From Firmicutes bacterium UBA5010 (GTDB lineage Bacteria > Bacillota > Clostridia > Tissierellales > Sedimentibacteraceae), in contig DGYI01000070.1 in assembly GCA_002396645.1 (NCBI GenBank), forward strand, positions 31,708-95,707: a stretch of DNA of 64,000 nt, given 5' to 3'. Both the position numbers and the translations under genes were made by a program. A model generated the notes under the pieces. It worked only from the letters and a program-made list of their open reading frames with translations, did not search any database and was not told where the DNA came from. Positions 27,347-36,660 of this stretch are shown here, piece after piece (position 1 is the stretch's first letter; each line of letters starts with the position of its first letter).

Positions 27347-27758
27347 TTTTACCTCCATTATATGGTTCCATACTCTCAAAATAGTCTGTTGAATGAGGCT
27401 ATTTTGGGACAAATTATTTGCACAAAATTTTTAAGATGAATTTGTATCTTGTGCTTTGATTATAAATTGATTATATAATAAAAGAATTTATATTACAAAC
27501 TAATATTTTCCGCAAGTTTTTCAAATAAAACACAGACCTTGTTATAAATGTGTAAAATATAATGTTAGACACCATTCTAACTAAAAATGGTAAATTATGT
27601 AATTTAATAAAATTACGAGTAATCATAAAACTGCTGTTTTTTTAAAAGTTATTTGAAATTATTTAAATAAAAAAGTAAATTTTTAATGCATTATTTTTAT
27701 TGAGTTTTTAAAGTTCATGTGATATATTATAGCTATTATCTATGAAAGGTGGAAAAAA
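27347..27758. other. AT-rich divergent intergenic region
   Basis: About 410 bases between the S9 and M42 peptidase genes, very AT-rich. Besides the M42 promoter I see no gene, strong hairpin or repeat. Confidence 0.5.
27700..27728 (+). promoter_or_regulatory. Candidate promoter of M42 peptidase gene
   Basis: TTGAGT, 17 bases, TATATT, about 31 bases before the ATG. Confidence 0.5.
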
Positions 27759-28787
27759 ATGTTTAACAAGGATTTTACGACAAAAATATTAGAAAGAATT
27801 ATTAATATACCAAGTCCTACCGGATACTGCAAGGAAGTTATAAATGAGATCGGCAAAATTGCAGACGAATGTGGATACAAATTTGAAAAAAATCAAAAAG
27901 GCAACGGAATAATCACAATAGACGGAGAAGATAATTCTTACTGCATAGGAGTCCCGGTTCACGTAGATACCTTAGGAGCAATGGTAAGATCTGTTAACGG
28001 AGACGGAACTTTAAGAATCAGCAGTCTGGGTGGCAATATGTTTTCTACTCTTGACGGAGAATACTGCAAAATTCACACAAGAAACGGTAAAATTTATACA
28101 GGTACTATACTTTGTACTTCACCTGCAGTTCATGTTTTTCCTGATGCAAATTCTAAGGAAAGAAAAGAAGAAAATATGATGATTAGATTAGATGAACTTG
28201 TATATAATAAGGCTGATGTGGAGAAACTGGAAATTGAAACAGGTGATTTTGTATCGGTTGAACCTAAATTTGAGATAACACAAAGCGGTTTTGTTAAATC
28301 GAGATATTTGGATGATAAGGCAGGAACTGCTTGTGCACTAAGTCTAATGGAGATTTTCAGCAGAACAGGTACTAAACCTAAGCATATGGTAAAAATACTG
28401 ATTTCTACATATGAAGAAGTAGGACATGGCTGCTCGTGGCTGCCTAATGGTGTAAATGAACTGATAGGTATTGATATGGGCTGTATAGGACTTGATTTAT
28501 CGTGTACCGAAGAACAAGTATCAATATGCGTGAAAGATAGTTCAGGGCCATATGACTATGATATAACAACAAAGTTAATAAATATTGCAAAAGAAAAGAA
28601 ACTGGGATATGCACAGGATATTTATCCGATGTATGGCTCTGATGTTTCTGCGGCATTAAGAGGTGGAAATGATATAAAGGGCGGTCTTATAGGACCGGGA
28701 GTAAATGCGTCGCACGGAATGGAAAGAACGCATTTAAAGGGTATAGAAAATACTGTTGAATTAATTTATGCTTATTTAATGGCATAG
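27759..28787 (+). CDS. M42-family metallo-aminopeptidase
   Basis: 342 residues of the M42 (glutamyl/deblocking aminopeptidase, FrvX-like) family: metal His/Asp in GVPVHVDTLGAM near 68, bridging Asp in SRYLDDKAGTA near 185, catalytic Glu pair in STYEEVGHG near 215, Asp in IGIDMG, and terminal SHGMERTH. It should trim cytosolic peptides. AAAGGTGG lies seven bases before the ATG. A separate transcription unit is likely. Confidence 0.92.
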   Translation: MFNKDFTTKILERIINIPSPTGYCKEVINEIGKIADECGYKFEKNQKGNGIITIDGEDNSYCIGVPVHVDTLGAMVRSVNGDGTLRISSLGGNMFSTLDGEYCKIHTRNGKIYTGTILCTSPAVHVFPDANSKERKEENMMIRLDELVYNKADVEKLEIETGDFVSVEPKFEITQSGFVKSRYLDDKAGTACALSLMEIFSRTGTKPKHMVKILISTYEEVGHGCSWLPNGVNELIGIDMGCIGLDLSCTEEQVSICVKDSSGPYDYDITTKLINIAKEKKLGYAQDIYPMYGSDVSAALRGGNDIKGGLIGPGVNASHGMERTHLKGIENTVELIYAYLMA

Positions 28788-28862
28788 TAAATATACAAGT
28801 TGAATTAAAATCAACTTAATATAATAAATTAATTAAATTGCTTTAAATCGGAGGAGAAAAAA

Positions 28863-31517
28863 TTGTATTTTAGGGAGATTGATGAAGTAGCAAAAGAACT
28901 TAATGTTGATCTGACCAAAGGACTTAGCAGCGAAGAAGTAAAAGAAAGAATTGAGAAATATGGAGAAAACAGACTTAAAGAGGCTAAGCAAAAAAGCTTC
29001 TTTGAGTTATTCGTATCTCAATTCAAGGATGTTTTAATTCTGATTTTGATAGTTGCGGCACTTGTATCTGCGGCTATGGGGGAATACACCGAAGGACTTG
29101 TAATATTAATTATAGTTTTACTTAACTCATTTATCGGCGCAAAACAGGAGAAAAGTGCGGGAGATGCGGTAAGAGCTTTGCGAGAGATGACATCACCCAG
29201 TACAAAGGTTTTAAGAAACGGAAAATTTGCAGAAGTCGAATCACCGAATTTAGTTGTAGGTGATATTGTTATCTTAGAATCAGGCAATTATGTAGCGGCA
29301 GATATAAGGCTGTTTGAAACTATTAACATGCAGATTGAGGAATCCTCATTGACAGGAGAATCTGTTCCGGTCGAAAAAAACTCCAAGTCGCTGCTTGATG
29401 AAAAAACACCTCTTTCCGAAAGAGAAAATATGGCGTACACAGGAACTATGGTTACATACGGACGCGGAAAAGGTATAGTTGTTGCAACCGCTATGGAAAC
29501 TGAGATGGGAAGCATAGCGAAAATGCTTGAGGAAGAACAGGAGGAAACTCCTTTACAGCAAAAGCTCAATAAGCTTGGTAAAATGCTGGGTATAGCCTGT
29601 CTTGCAGTTTGTGCAGTAGTATTTTTACTCGGTATTATCGAGAAAAACGGATTGTTTGAGATGTTTATGACTGCTATAAGCCTGGCAGTTGCGGCTGTTC
29701 CTGAAGGACTTCCGGCTATAGTTACGGTTGTTCTTGCCATAGGAATGAAGCGAATGGTAAATAAAAATGTTTTGACAAAGAACTTAAGCTCTGTTGAGAC
29801 ACTTGGAAGCACAACTGTTATTTGCTCGGATAAAACCGGTACGCTGACACAAAACAAGATGAACGTTAAAAAAGTATTCGATTTAATGCAAGAAATTGAT
29901 GTAACAGGCTCGGGATATTCATCAAACGGTAAAATCGGTGAAAATTACAACGTAGAAAAATTGAGGATGTTGTTATTGACATCGGCACTTTGCAATGATT
30001 CCGAAATTAACGAGCAGGAAAACGGAGTTTTAGGGGACCCGACAGAGGGAGCCTTAGCAGTATTGGCAAAGAAAGCAAAATATGATTATAAAAAACTAAG
30101 GGAGAAATATCCTCGTATTCAAGAGTATCCGTTTGATTCTGACAGAAAAATGATGTCAACCTTACATAAAATTGACGGTAAAAATATTCTGTTAGTAAAA
30201 GGTGCACCTGATTCTATAATGGCTAACAGCAAAAGTGTTCTGATAAACGGAGAGTTAAAACCGATAAGCGAATATAAGGATAAGATAATTGAAGTAAACA
30301 ACAGATGGGCGAGTGATGCACTCAGAGTTTTGGCTTACGCATATAAGGAATTGGATCGTGAGGACAAAAAGCTTCAAAATGAAGAGAATAACCTGGTGTT
30401 TGTAGGTTTGACAGGAATGATTGATCCTCCTCGTGAAGAGGCTAAATCAGCTATCGAAAAATGCCATTCCGCAGGTATAAGAGTTGTTATGATTACCGGG
30501 GATAATGCAATAACAGCCGCTGCTATCGGAAAAGAAATCGGACTTCTTGATGAAAATTCTAAAGCGGTTACAGGTGCGGAAATAGACGAGATGAGTGATG
30601 AGGAGTTTTCAAGGATAGTAGAGGAAATAAACGTATTCTCAAGGGTTTCTCCTAAACATAAGGTTAAAATTGTCGATGCTTTAAAACAAAAAGACGAAAT
30701 AGTTGCAATGACAGGAGACGGAGTCAATGATGCACCGTCATTAAAAAAAGCGGATATCGGCATAGCAATGGGTATAACAGGTACTGACGTATCAAAGGAA
30801 GCAGCCGATATGATACTGACTGATGATAATTTTGCGAGTATAGTAGCTGCTGTTGAGGAAGGAAGAGTAATATTCTCCAACATCAGAAAATTCGTTGGTT
30901 TTTTAATTTCATGTAACATAGGTGAAATTTTAGTAATATTTATATCTATGCTGTTTGGCTGGGGGGTTCCTCTTATGCCGATACATCTATTGTATATCAA
31001 CCTGATTACTGACTCTTTGCCTGCTTTTGCTCTTGGACTTGAGAAAAAAGAGGATGACGTTATGGATAAAAAACCTCGTAATCCAAAAGAAGACATTATC
31101 AATAGAAATATGAGAATCAGCATAGCATTCCAAAGTATAGCACTTACTATTGCTACCTTAGTATCTTACAGATACGGATGCAGATTAGACGCTATGTATG
31201 GTGAAAGCGGTGCAAGCTATGGAAGTACATTTGCATTTATTACCATAATAAGCGGTGAGCTTTTAAGAGCATATTCAGGAAGATCAGAAGATAAATTCTT
31301 ATATCAGATAGGAATTTTCTCAAACAAAAATATGAATTATGCAGTTATAGGCTCATACATTGTTACAACGCTTATAGTGTTCCTGCCTGTATTCAGAAAC
31401 ATATTTGAAATACATGTATTAAGCCTTGGACAGTATGCAGTGGCTATAATTCTTTCTTTTATACCTCTAATAGCAGGAGAACTGGCAAAACTTGTGAAGT
31501 TTAAAGAAAAAGCATAA
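28863..31517 (+). CDS. Calcium-type P2A cation-transporting ATPase
   Basis: 884 residues: P-type ATPase N domain, actuator loop with SLTGESVPVEK, transmembrane PEGLPAIV (ion-binding helix M4), phosphorylation Asp323 in CSDKTGTLTQ, MITGDN and TGDGVNDAPSL hinge motifs, and a six-helix C-terminal cation ATPase domain with LLYINLITDSLPAFALG. This pattern fits SERCA/PMCA-like Ca2+ exporters of Gram-positives. Translation starts at TTG, with GGAGGAG seven to eight bases upstream. No riboswitch-like structure was seen in the short leader. Confidence 0.93.
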   Translation: MYFREIDEVAKELNVDLTKGLSSEEVKERIEKYGENRLKEAKQKSFFELFVSQFKDVLILILIVAALVSAAMGEYTEGLVILIIVLLNSFIGAKQEKSAGDAVRALREMTSPSTKVLRNGKFAEVESPNLVVGDIVILESGNYVAADIRLFETINMQIEESSLTGESVPVEKNSKSLLDEKTPLSERENMAYTGTMVTYGRGKGIVVATAMETEMGSIAKMLEEEQEETPLQQKLNKLGKMLGIACLAVCAVVFLLGIIEKNGLFEMFMTAISLAVAAVPEGLPAIVTVVLAIGMKRMVNKNVLTKNLSSVETLGSTTVICSDKTGTLTQNKMNVKKVFDLMQEIDVTGSGYSSNGKIGENYNVEKLRMLLLTSALCNDSEINEQENGVLGDPTEGALAVLAKKAKYDYKKLREKYPRIQEYPFDSDRKMMSTLHKIDGKNILLVKGAPDSIMANSKSVLINGELKPISEYKDKIIEVNNRWASDALRVLAYAYKELDREDKKLQNEENNLVFVGLTGMIDPPREEAKSAIEKCHSAGIRVVMITGDNAITAAAIGKEIGLLDENSKAVTGAEIDEMSDEEFSRIVEEINVFSRVSPKHKVKIVDALKQKDEIVAMTGDGVNDAPSLKKADIGIAMGITGTDVSKEAADMILTDDNFASIVAAVEEGRVIFSNIRKFVGFLISCNIGEILVIFISMLFGWGVPLMPIHLLYINLITDSLPAFALGLEKKEDDVMDKKPRNPKEDIINRNMRISIAFQSIALTIATLVSYRYGCRLDAMYGESGASYGSTFAFITIISGELLRAYSGRSEDKFLYQIGIFSNKNMNYAVIGSYIVTTLIVFLPVFRNIFEIHVLSLGQYAVAIILSFIPLIAGELAKLVKFKEKA

Positions 31518-31566
31518 TCATATAATAAGAGGCTGCAGAAAAATAAGACTGCTGCAGTCCTTTCAA

Positions 31567-31592
31567 AAGGCGGATATTCCGTCTTTTTTTGT
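31567..31592 (+). terminator. Terminator after P-type ATPase
   Basis: AAGGCGGA / TCCGTCTT stem (one G-U pair) followed by a T run. Confidence 0.75.
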
Positions 31593-31684
31593 TGCGGGTT
31601 GTTTAATCTGCTTAAAACAGTTGATATAATTTGATTTTAAGGTTATAATTACAATATATTTTTAGACAAAGAGGTCTAGGTGAA

Positions 31685-32425
31685 ATGATAAATATAGGTA
31701 TTTGTGATTGCAATAAGGAGCATAGAGAAGAGCTGTGCAAATTTATAAACATGTACTTTTCCGGTCATTCATATTCATATAAAGTTTTTCAATTTGAATC
31801 AGCTGATAGCTTGACAGCTTATTACGAAAATAATGAAAATGAGATAAATTTGTTGTTCACTGAGATAGACTTAGGTAATTCAGATGGATTTGAAACGATA
31901 AAGGCTATCAGACAAAAAGACGAAGATTTATGTATTGTATTTAATACTTTCAGTGACTCTTATGTGCTTAAGAGCTTTGAGTTATGGACTTTTTATTATA
32001 ACATTAAGCCTATCGCATACAGCACTTTTTCAAAAATAATGGATAGGTTTATAAACCAGCATAAAAATATCAGAGAAGAGAATATACTGATTAAAAGCGG
32101 AAAAAGATTTATGAATCTTTCTTTCAATGAGATATCATATATTGAAAGCCAGAATACAACACTCAAAATTCACATGAATAACTATGAGGTTTTAAAAACC
32201 TATGGAAAGCTGGATGATATAGAGATGCAGCTTTCAAATATCAGGTTTTTAAGATGTCACAAAAGCTTTCTCATAAATATGGATTATGTCAAATCTGTAG
32301 AGGCGTATAAATTTACCACAATTTTTGGAGATACAGTTTCCATAAAACAAAGAGAAGCTTCAAAAATTAAGAAAATGTATTACGATTACAAAACTCTTAA
32401 AGAAAGATATGAAAAAAATATATAA
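31685..32425 (+). CDS. LytTR response regulator with non-canonical receiver
   Basis: 246 residues: receiver-like domain 1-125 and LytTR DNA-binding domain about 135-235 (ISYIESQNTTLKIHMNNYE, GKLDDIEMQLSNIRFLRCHKSFLIN, KIKKMY). The usual phosphoacceptor Asp is replaced by Glu60 in LLFTEIDLGNSDG, and the second acidic-pocket residue is Cys9 (ICDCN). The conserved Lys of IKPI remains. It may act without phosphorylation. No histidine kinase gene is adjacent. The gene overlaps the next one by 17 bases. Confidence 0.88.
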   Translation: MINIGICDCNKEHREELCKFINMYFSGHSYSYKVFQFESADSLTAYYENNENEINLLFTEIDLGNSDGFETIKAIRQKDEDLCIVFNTFSDSYVLKSFELWTFYYNIKPIAYSTFSKIMDRFINQHKNIREENILIKSGKRFMNLSFNEISYIESQNTTLKIHMNNYEVLKTYGKLDDIEMQLSNIRFLRCHKSFLINMDYVKSVEAYKFTTIFGDTVSIKQREASKIKKMYYDYKTLKERYEKNI

Positions 32426-32885
32426 TAATTTCAAGGAGCATGGTGTGCATATAAATAATTTATCCTTTACCATAGAAGAAGCAATAGATTTTTCCGTAAA
32501 AGGGAAAATAGAAGAGTGGATTCATTTATTTTTAAATTCAGTCGGGGATAATAAAGCTCTTTCAGAAGGGCTGAATCTGCAAAAAAGGTTTTGGCTGGGA
32601 CCTATACTAATCAGCCTTGATAATCTTAAAAGATGTACAGGTCCTGAACCTGACATGGAGTATGTTGATTCTGATGAAGCTTGGGAAAAGCATATAATAA
32701 AGTTTCAGCAACTGATTAATGACGGTTGGGATATGCCTCCTTTAATTGCTGAGAACACGAAAGGCAAGTTAATTATAAGAGATGGCAATCATCGTTTGGA
32801 AGCAATGAGACGTGAAAAATTCGATAAATGTTGGGTTGTTATTTGGGATAATGATAATCAAGATAATCTAAAACTATTCATTTAA
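32409..32885 (+). CDS. ParB/Srx-like domain protein
   Basis: 158 residues. The C-terminal half has the ParB/sulfiredoxin-fold signature (MPPLIAENTKGKLIIRDGNHRLEAMRR in pieces: IIRDGNHR followed by LEAMRREKFDKCWVVIW). The N-terminal half is unrecognised. Such stand-alone domains include free serine kinases and uncharacterised NTP-dependent enzymes; the role here is unknown. It starts inside the LytTR gene, so the two are translationally coupled. AAAGAAAG serves as the ribosome site. Confidence 0.75.
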   Translation: MKKIYNNFKEHGVHINNLSFTIEEAIDFSVKGKIEEWIHLFLNSVGDNKALSEGLNLQKRFWLGPILISLDNLKRCTGPEPDMEYVDSDEAWEKHIIKFQQLINDGWDMPPLIAENTKGKLIIRDGNHRLEAMRREKFDKCWVVIWDNDNQDNLKLFI

Positions 32886-32976
32886 AATCACAACTTGAAT
32901 TAAAATTGTCTTTATCGGGTTACTCTAATCTAAATTAGCATATGGAACAAATAAAAATGATTTTTATATTACTATA

Positions 32977-33009
32977 ATAAAAAGCACTTCATATTGAAGT
33001 GCTTTTATA
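32977..33009. terminator. Bidirectional terminator
   Basis: AAAAGCACTTCA / TGAAGTGCTTTT, perfect 12-bp stem with a three-base loop between convergent genes. Confidence 0.9.
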
Positions 33010-33015
33010 TATAGA

Positions 33016-33693
33016 CTATTCAGTTTTAATTTTAATCAAACCTTGAATTATAGCACCTTTTTCTATGCTTATAGTGCTTGCCGTTACATTACCTATTATG
33101 TAAGCTTCTTTTGCTATAAATACTTCTCCGGAAAGTACAATATTTCCCTTTACTCTTCCTGATAACTCTATTCTTTTAGCAGAGATATCTCCTATGATAT
33201 CGCAGTTGTTCTTTATAATCAGTATGTTTTCAACCTTGATATCCCCTTCGATTTTAGCATTGCTTCCTTCAAAGTTTTTACATGTAATGTTGCCCAGTAT
33301 TTTACCTGTAGTGCTTACAGAATTAGTACTTGTAACATTACCAATCATTTCTCCTGCTATTACTATGTTTGAATCTGTTGCTATAGATCCTTCAATCTTT
33401 GTTGTTTTAGTTATAACACTTGTTTCGGCAGTATTATTAGCCTGTCCGAAATTATTCTGTGAAGAAAAACTTGTTCCTAAACCGCTTGACTTTTTAAGCT
33501 CCGCTTCCTTAACAGATTCTAAAGTTATGTCTCTCGCTTGAGAAACAGTAGGCTCTTTAAAATCAGGCTTTTCATCAACAACTGTGTTTGCCGCAGCATC
33601 AATTACTTCTTTATTTTCAACAACATTTTCCGCTTTGCTAGATTTGTCAACACCCATTACTTCCTTTAAAGCTTTTCTGAAATTACTTTCCAT
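33016..33693 (-). CDS. Bactofilin (polymer-forming cytoskeletal protein)
   Basis: 225 residues: a low-complexity N-terminal tail (about 1-105) and a right-handed beta-helix bactofilin core (TTKIEGSIATDSNIVIAGEM, GNITCKN, GDISAKRIELSGRVKGNIV, GNVTASTISIEKGAIIQG). Bactofilins polymerise without nucleotide and often position wall enzymes. The polysaccharide deacetylase gene immediately upstream on the same strand fits a wall-related role. GGAGGAG precedes the ATG. Confidence 0.92.
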   Translation of the reverse strand: MESNFRKALKEVMGVDKSSKAENVVENKEVIDAAANTVVDEKPDFKEPTVSQARDITLESVKEAELKKSSGLGTSFSSQNNFGQANNTAETSVITKTTKIEGSIATDSNIVIAGEMIGNVTSTNSVSTTGKILGNITCKNFEGSNAKIEGDIKVENILIIKNNCDIIGDISAKRIELSGRVKGNIVLSGEVFIAKEAYIIGNVTASTISIEKGAIIQGLIKIKTE

Positions 33694-33765
33694 TGATATA
33701 ACTCCTCCAAGATAAATTTATTATATATTTTCTAAGATTTCGACAAAATGAATTGTCAGATTAAA

Positions 33766-34770
33766 TTATTTATTTGAAAACGTAATTGGCTCAACACTAT
33801 TATCTAGTTTATCAAAAGAGTAGCCATAAGACTCCAATACGTCAATCACTTTCTTTAGCGCTTCTATTGTATTATCATTATTTGCCTTGTCATGTGCGAG
33901 AATAATCAAATTATTATCAATATTTTTTTCAATTCCGTATAATGCACTTTGATATATTTCATCAACATCAGAATTGTTTTTTGCATCCTCAAAGGATACA
34001 TTCCAATCGTAATATTGAAAATTTCTTTTTAAAACCTCAGCAGTGATATCCTCATAAATATCTTGATTGAATTTATTTATGCTGCCTCCCGGAAATCTTA
34101 TAATATCTGGCTTAACATTAGTTTTTTCATATATTATATTAAAAGAATTATTTAATTCCTTAAGAAAAGATTCCTTAGAATCATAAATCTCTTTGTAAAT
34201 ATGAGTATGAGAATGAATTCCTACAGTGTGACCTTCGTCGGTTATTTTCTTGAGTAAATCTAAATTATGCGAATTATAATCTCCCGTTATTACAAAAAAA
34301 GTTGCCTTTATATTTCGTTCTCTGAGGATATCAAGAATTTTTTCGGTATTTGCCGAAGGTCCATCATCGAAGCTTATGTATGCTGTTTTTTTATCAGTCG
34401 GCACAATTTCAGACTTTTCACAATATAGATTAGGGTAGGTGTCAATAATCACGGGCTCTTCTGAATTGCTATCATCAGGCTTATCGCTATCAGGCTCGAT
34501 TTTATCTTCTTCAGATTTATCTTCTTGTTCAGAAGAGTCCCGATTATCGTCAATTTTGTCAGCATCATTTTCTAAATTTTGATATTGAAATGTATTATTT
34601 ATATCATCCATCCCGGCAATATCATTATCAGTCTTACTGGCAGCCTCAGCACTTGCATTCGGTATTGCCAGACTTATCAGAAAACCAAGTCCGATTAAAG
34701 CTAACACTAATATTGTTACAATGGTAATATAAATAAGATGCTTATAAAATTTTACGCTTCCCAGATACAT
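33766..34770 (-). CDS. Membrane-anchored polysaccharide deacetylase (NodB domain)
   Basis: 334 residues: N-terminal transmembrane helix (about 13-37), a long acidic linker, and a NodB deacetylase domain with catalytic/metal Asp-Asp in ISFDDGPSANT, metal His pair in HSHTHIY, RFPGGSINKFN and the terminal LILAHDK motif. It probably removes acetyl groups from peptidoglycan or another glycan (PgdA-like). Start at the ATG preceded by GAGGATGG; the frame extends five codons further upstream through that site. Confidence 0.9.
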   Translation of the reverse strand: MYLGSVKFYKHLIYITIVTILVLALIGLGFLISLAIPNASAEAASKTDNDIAGMDDINNTFQYQNLENDADKIDDNRDSSEQEDKSEEDKIEPDSDKPDDSNSEEPVIIDTYPNLYCEKSEIVPTDKKTAYISFDDGPSANTEKILDILRERNIKATFFVITGDYNSHNLDLLKKITDEGHTVGIHSHTHIYKEIYDSKESFLKELNNSFNIIYEKTNVKPDIIRFPGGSINKFNQDIYEDITAEVLKRNFQYYDWNVSFEDAKNNSDVDEIYQSALYGIEKNIDNNLIILAHDKANNDNTIEALKKVIDVLESYGYSFDKLDNSVEPITFSNK

Positions 34771-34944
34771 AAATGCCATCCTCATATTAAATTTTTTGTC
34801 TTAATATGCAAATTTATTTACATTAAAATCAAAGCTTCGCATATTAAATTATAACACAAACTATAATATCAAATTATGTAGAAAATTAATATAGCTTTAT
34901 GAAAAAGACTGTTTTAATTATGAAAATTACACTTTAAAATAAAA

Positions 34945-34972
34945 AGGATATCGAAATTTTTCCGATATCCAT
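34945..34972 (-). terminator. Terminator of htrA
   Basis: GGATATCG / CGATATCC stem; on the minus strand it is followed by CTTTTTATTTT. Confidence 0.85.
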
Positions 34973-34989
34973 GCTATAAGCTATTATTC

Positions 34990-36426
34990 TTACAAATCTT
35001 TTGGTTTTTCTTGCAGTGTGATCTCAACAGTATACTCACTTCCGTCTCTTAAATATTTAAGCTCTACCTTGTCACCTGCTTTATATTTATATAATACTCT
35101 TTTCAAATCAGACATATCTTTAATCTCTGTTTTGTCTATAGCTATTATTATATCTCCTGATGTCAAACCGGCCTTATAAACAGGTCCATCTTTTTCGATT
35201 TCTACAGCTATAACACCATATTCAGCCGAGAGCTCAATACCCAGTCTTTGTTCGTAGTCAGCTACACCTGTTCCTCTTATTCCGACATAAACACTGCTTA
35301 CTGTGCCTGCATTTGTTATTTGATTAAGCACAGGTATAGCAACATTTATCGGAATTGAGAATCCCAAGCCTTCTGCTGTACTCATCTTGGCTGTATTTAT
35401 ACCTATTACCTGACCTTTTGCATTAAACAAAGGACCGCCGCTGTTCCCCGGATTTATTGAAGCGTTAGTTTGAATTAATGGCTTTATAGTTGTGTTTTCA
35501 ATTGTTATTGAACGATTTAATCCGCTGACTACTCCGGTTGTCAATGTACCGTTTAATTCTAGGGACATTGGATTTCCGATAGCTACTACGGGCTCTCCTA
35601 CGATAAGAGAATCTGAGTCGCCAAGTTCGGCAGCATGCAGCCCTGTTCTGTTAATTTTAATAACTGCCAGATCAAGAGCCGGATCATACCATAAAACCGT
35701 TGCGTCTTCATTGGTACCATCTGTTAATGAGACTGATATTTTCTTTGCCATACCGTCTCCTATAACGTGAGAATTTGTGAGTATAAGACCGTTAGGATCA
35801 ACTATAATTCCAGATCCTATGCTCTGGCCCTCCTGCTCTTGCATTCCGCCCCAAAACGAATTATAAGTCCTTACTATTGTAGTAGTAATACCCACAACTG
35901 TATTTTTTGTTTTCTCATTTACCGCAGCGGCAAAATAGGTTTCATTGTTCAAATTAATCGTAATATCCTGCTTGTTCATATCTGTTATGCCGTTAGTATT
36001 TCTCAGCATGTCATTGTTTCTATAGTAATATAAGGTTACAAAGCTGCCGGCAGTTCCGCTGACTAAAGACACTACTAAAACAAGTGCTACAGTTGCCAAA
36101 AATCTGCTCTTGCGTTTTTTAGGCTTAGATTTATTTTCCTCATTTACCGTATACTCAGTCTTAGTCTCCTGTCTTGCTGCTTCTGTTTCTTGCTTTAAAG
36201 GCTCTGTAGGCTGAGCTTGCATTCTGTCCTGATTATCATTTTCTATGTTTTCTGTATTCTCTGACTTAGAATATATTTCAGACCCGGAACCGTAAATATA
36301 TTCTTTGCTTCCCGAAACAGCACTGTAATTTATAGAATTTTCTTCAACTGTTTCATTAGATTTGATTGGATTTTCATTTTCCTTTTTCAACTCATCATTG
36401 TTGAAGTTATTATTTTCACCGTTCAT
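34990..36426 (-). CDS. htrA: HtrA/DegP-like serine protease with PDZ domain (YycK/HtrC type)
   Basis: 478 residues: long hydrophilic cytoplasmic N-terminus, one transmembrane helix at about 108-132, trypsin-like domain with His in ILTNSHVIGDG, Asp in DPALDLAVIKI and Ser in INPGNSGGPLF, then one PDZ domain (GIRGTGVADYEQ to LKYLRDGSEYTVEI). It handles misfolded envelope proteins. In many Firmicutes this gene ends the wal operon right after yycJ. Here yycJ is directly upstream on the same strand but the rest of wal lies 20 kb away. GGAGG precedes the ATG. Confidence 0.94.
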   Translation of the reverse strand: MNGENNNFNNDELKKENENPIKSNETVEENSINYSAVSGSKEYIYGSGSEIYSKSENTENIENDNQDRMQAQPTEPLKQETEAARQETKTEYTVNEENKSKPKKRKSRFLATVALVLVVSLVSGTAGSFVTLYYYRNNDMLRNTNGITDMNKQDITINLNNETYFAAAVNEKTKNTVVGITTTIVRTYNSFWGGMQEQEGQSIGSGIIVDPNGLILTNSHVIGDGMAKKISVSLTDGTNEDATVLWYDPALDLAVIKINRTGLHAAELGDSDSLIVGEPVVAIGNPMSLELNGTLTTGVVSGLNRSITIENTTIKPLIQTNASINPGNSGGPLFNAKGQVIGINTAKMSTAEGLGFSIPINVAIPVLNQITNAGTVSSVYVGIRGTGVADYEQRLGIELSAEYGVIAVEIEKDGPVYKAGLTSGDIIIAIDKTEIKDMSDLKRVLYKYKAGDKVELKYLRDGSEYTVEITLQEKPKDL

Positions 36427-36660
36427 TTTATATCCTCCTAATATATTTTACATATAAATTGTATTTGCAATTGCAAACTAACTGTAAATAAATCTTAAAA
36501 CCGTTTCCTTAATTTTATCTTTATTTTAAACATGAAACTTATATATGTACAAAGAGCATTTTAACAAAAATTAAGATATAATTAAGTATTCTTTTCATAT
36601 AGCATTATTATTCGTAAATTAGGAATTTATATTAAAATTGTGTGAAAATAAAAACAAAAT

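Noticed and set aside
28788..28862. Metal riboswitch before the P-type ATPase
   Set aside because: The gap is too short and contains no paired conserved elements, only the ribosome site.
30374..31123. 249-codon frame antisense to the P-type ATPase
   Set aside because: Shadow frame; the sense strand carries invariant ATPase motifs throughout.
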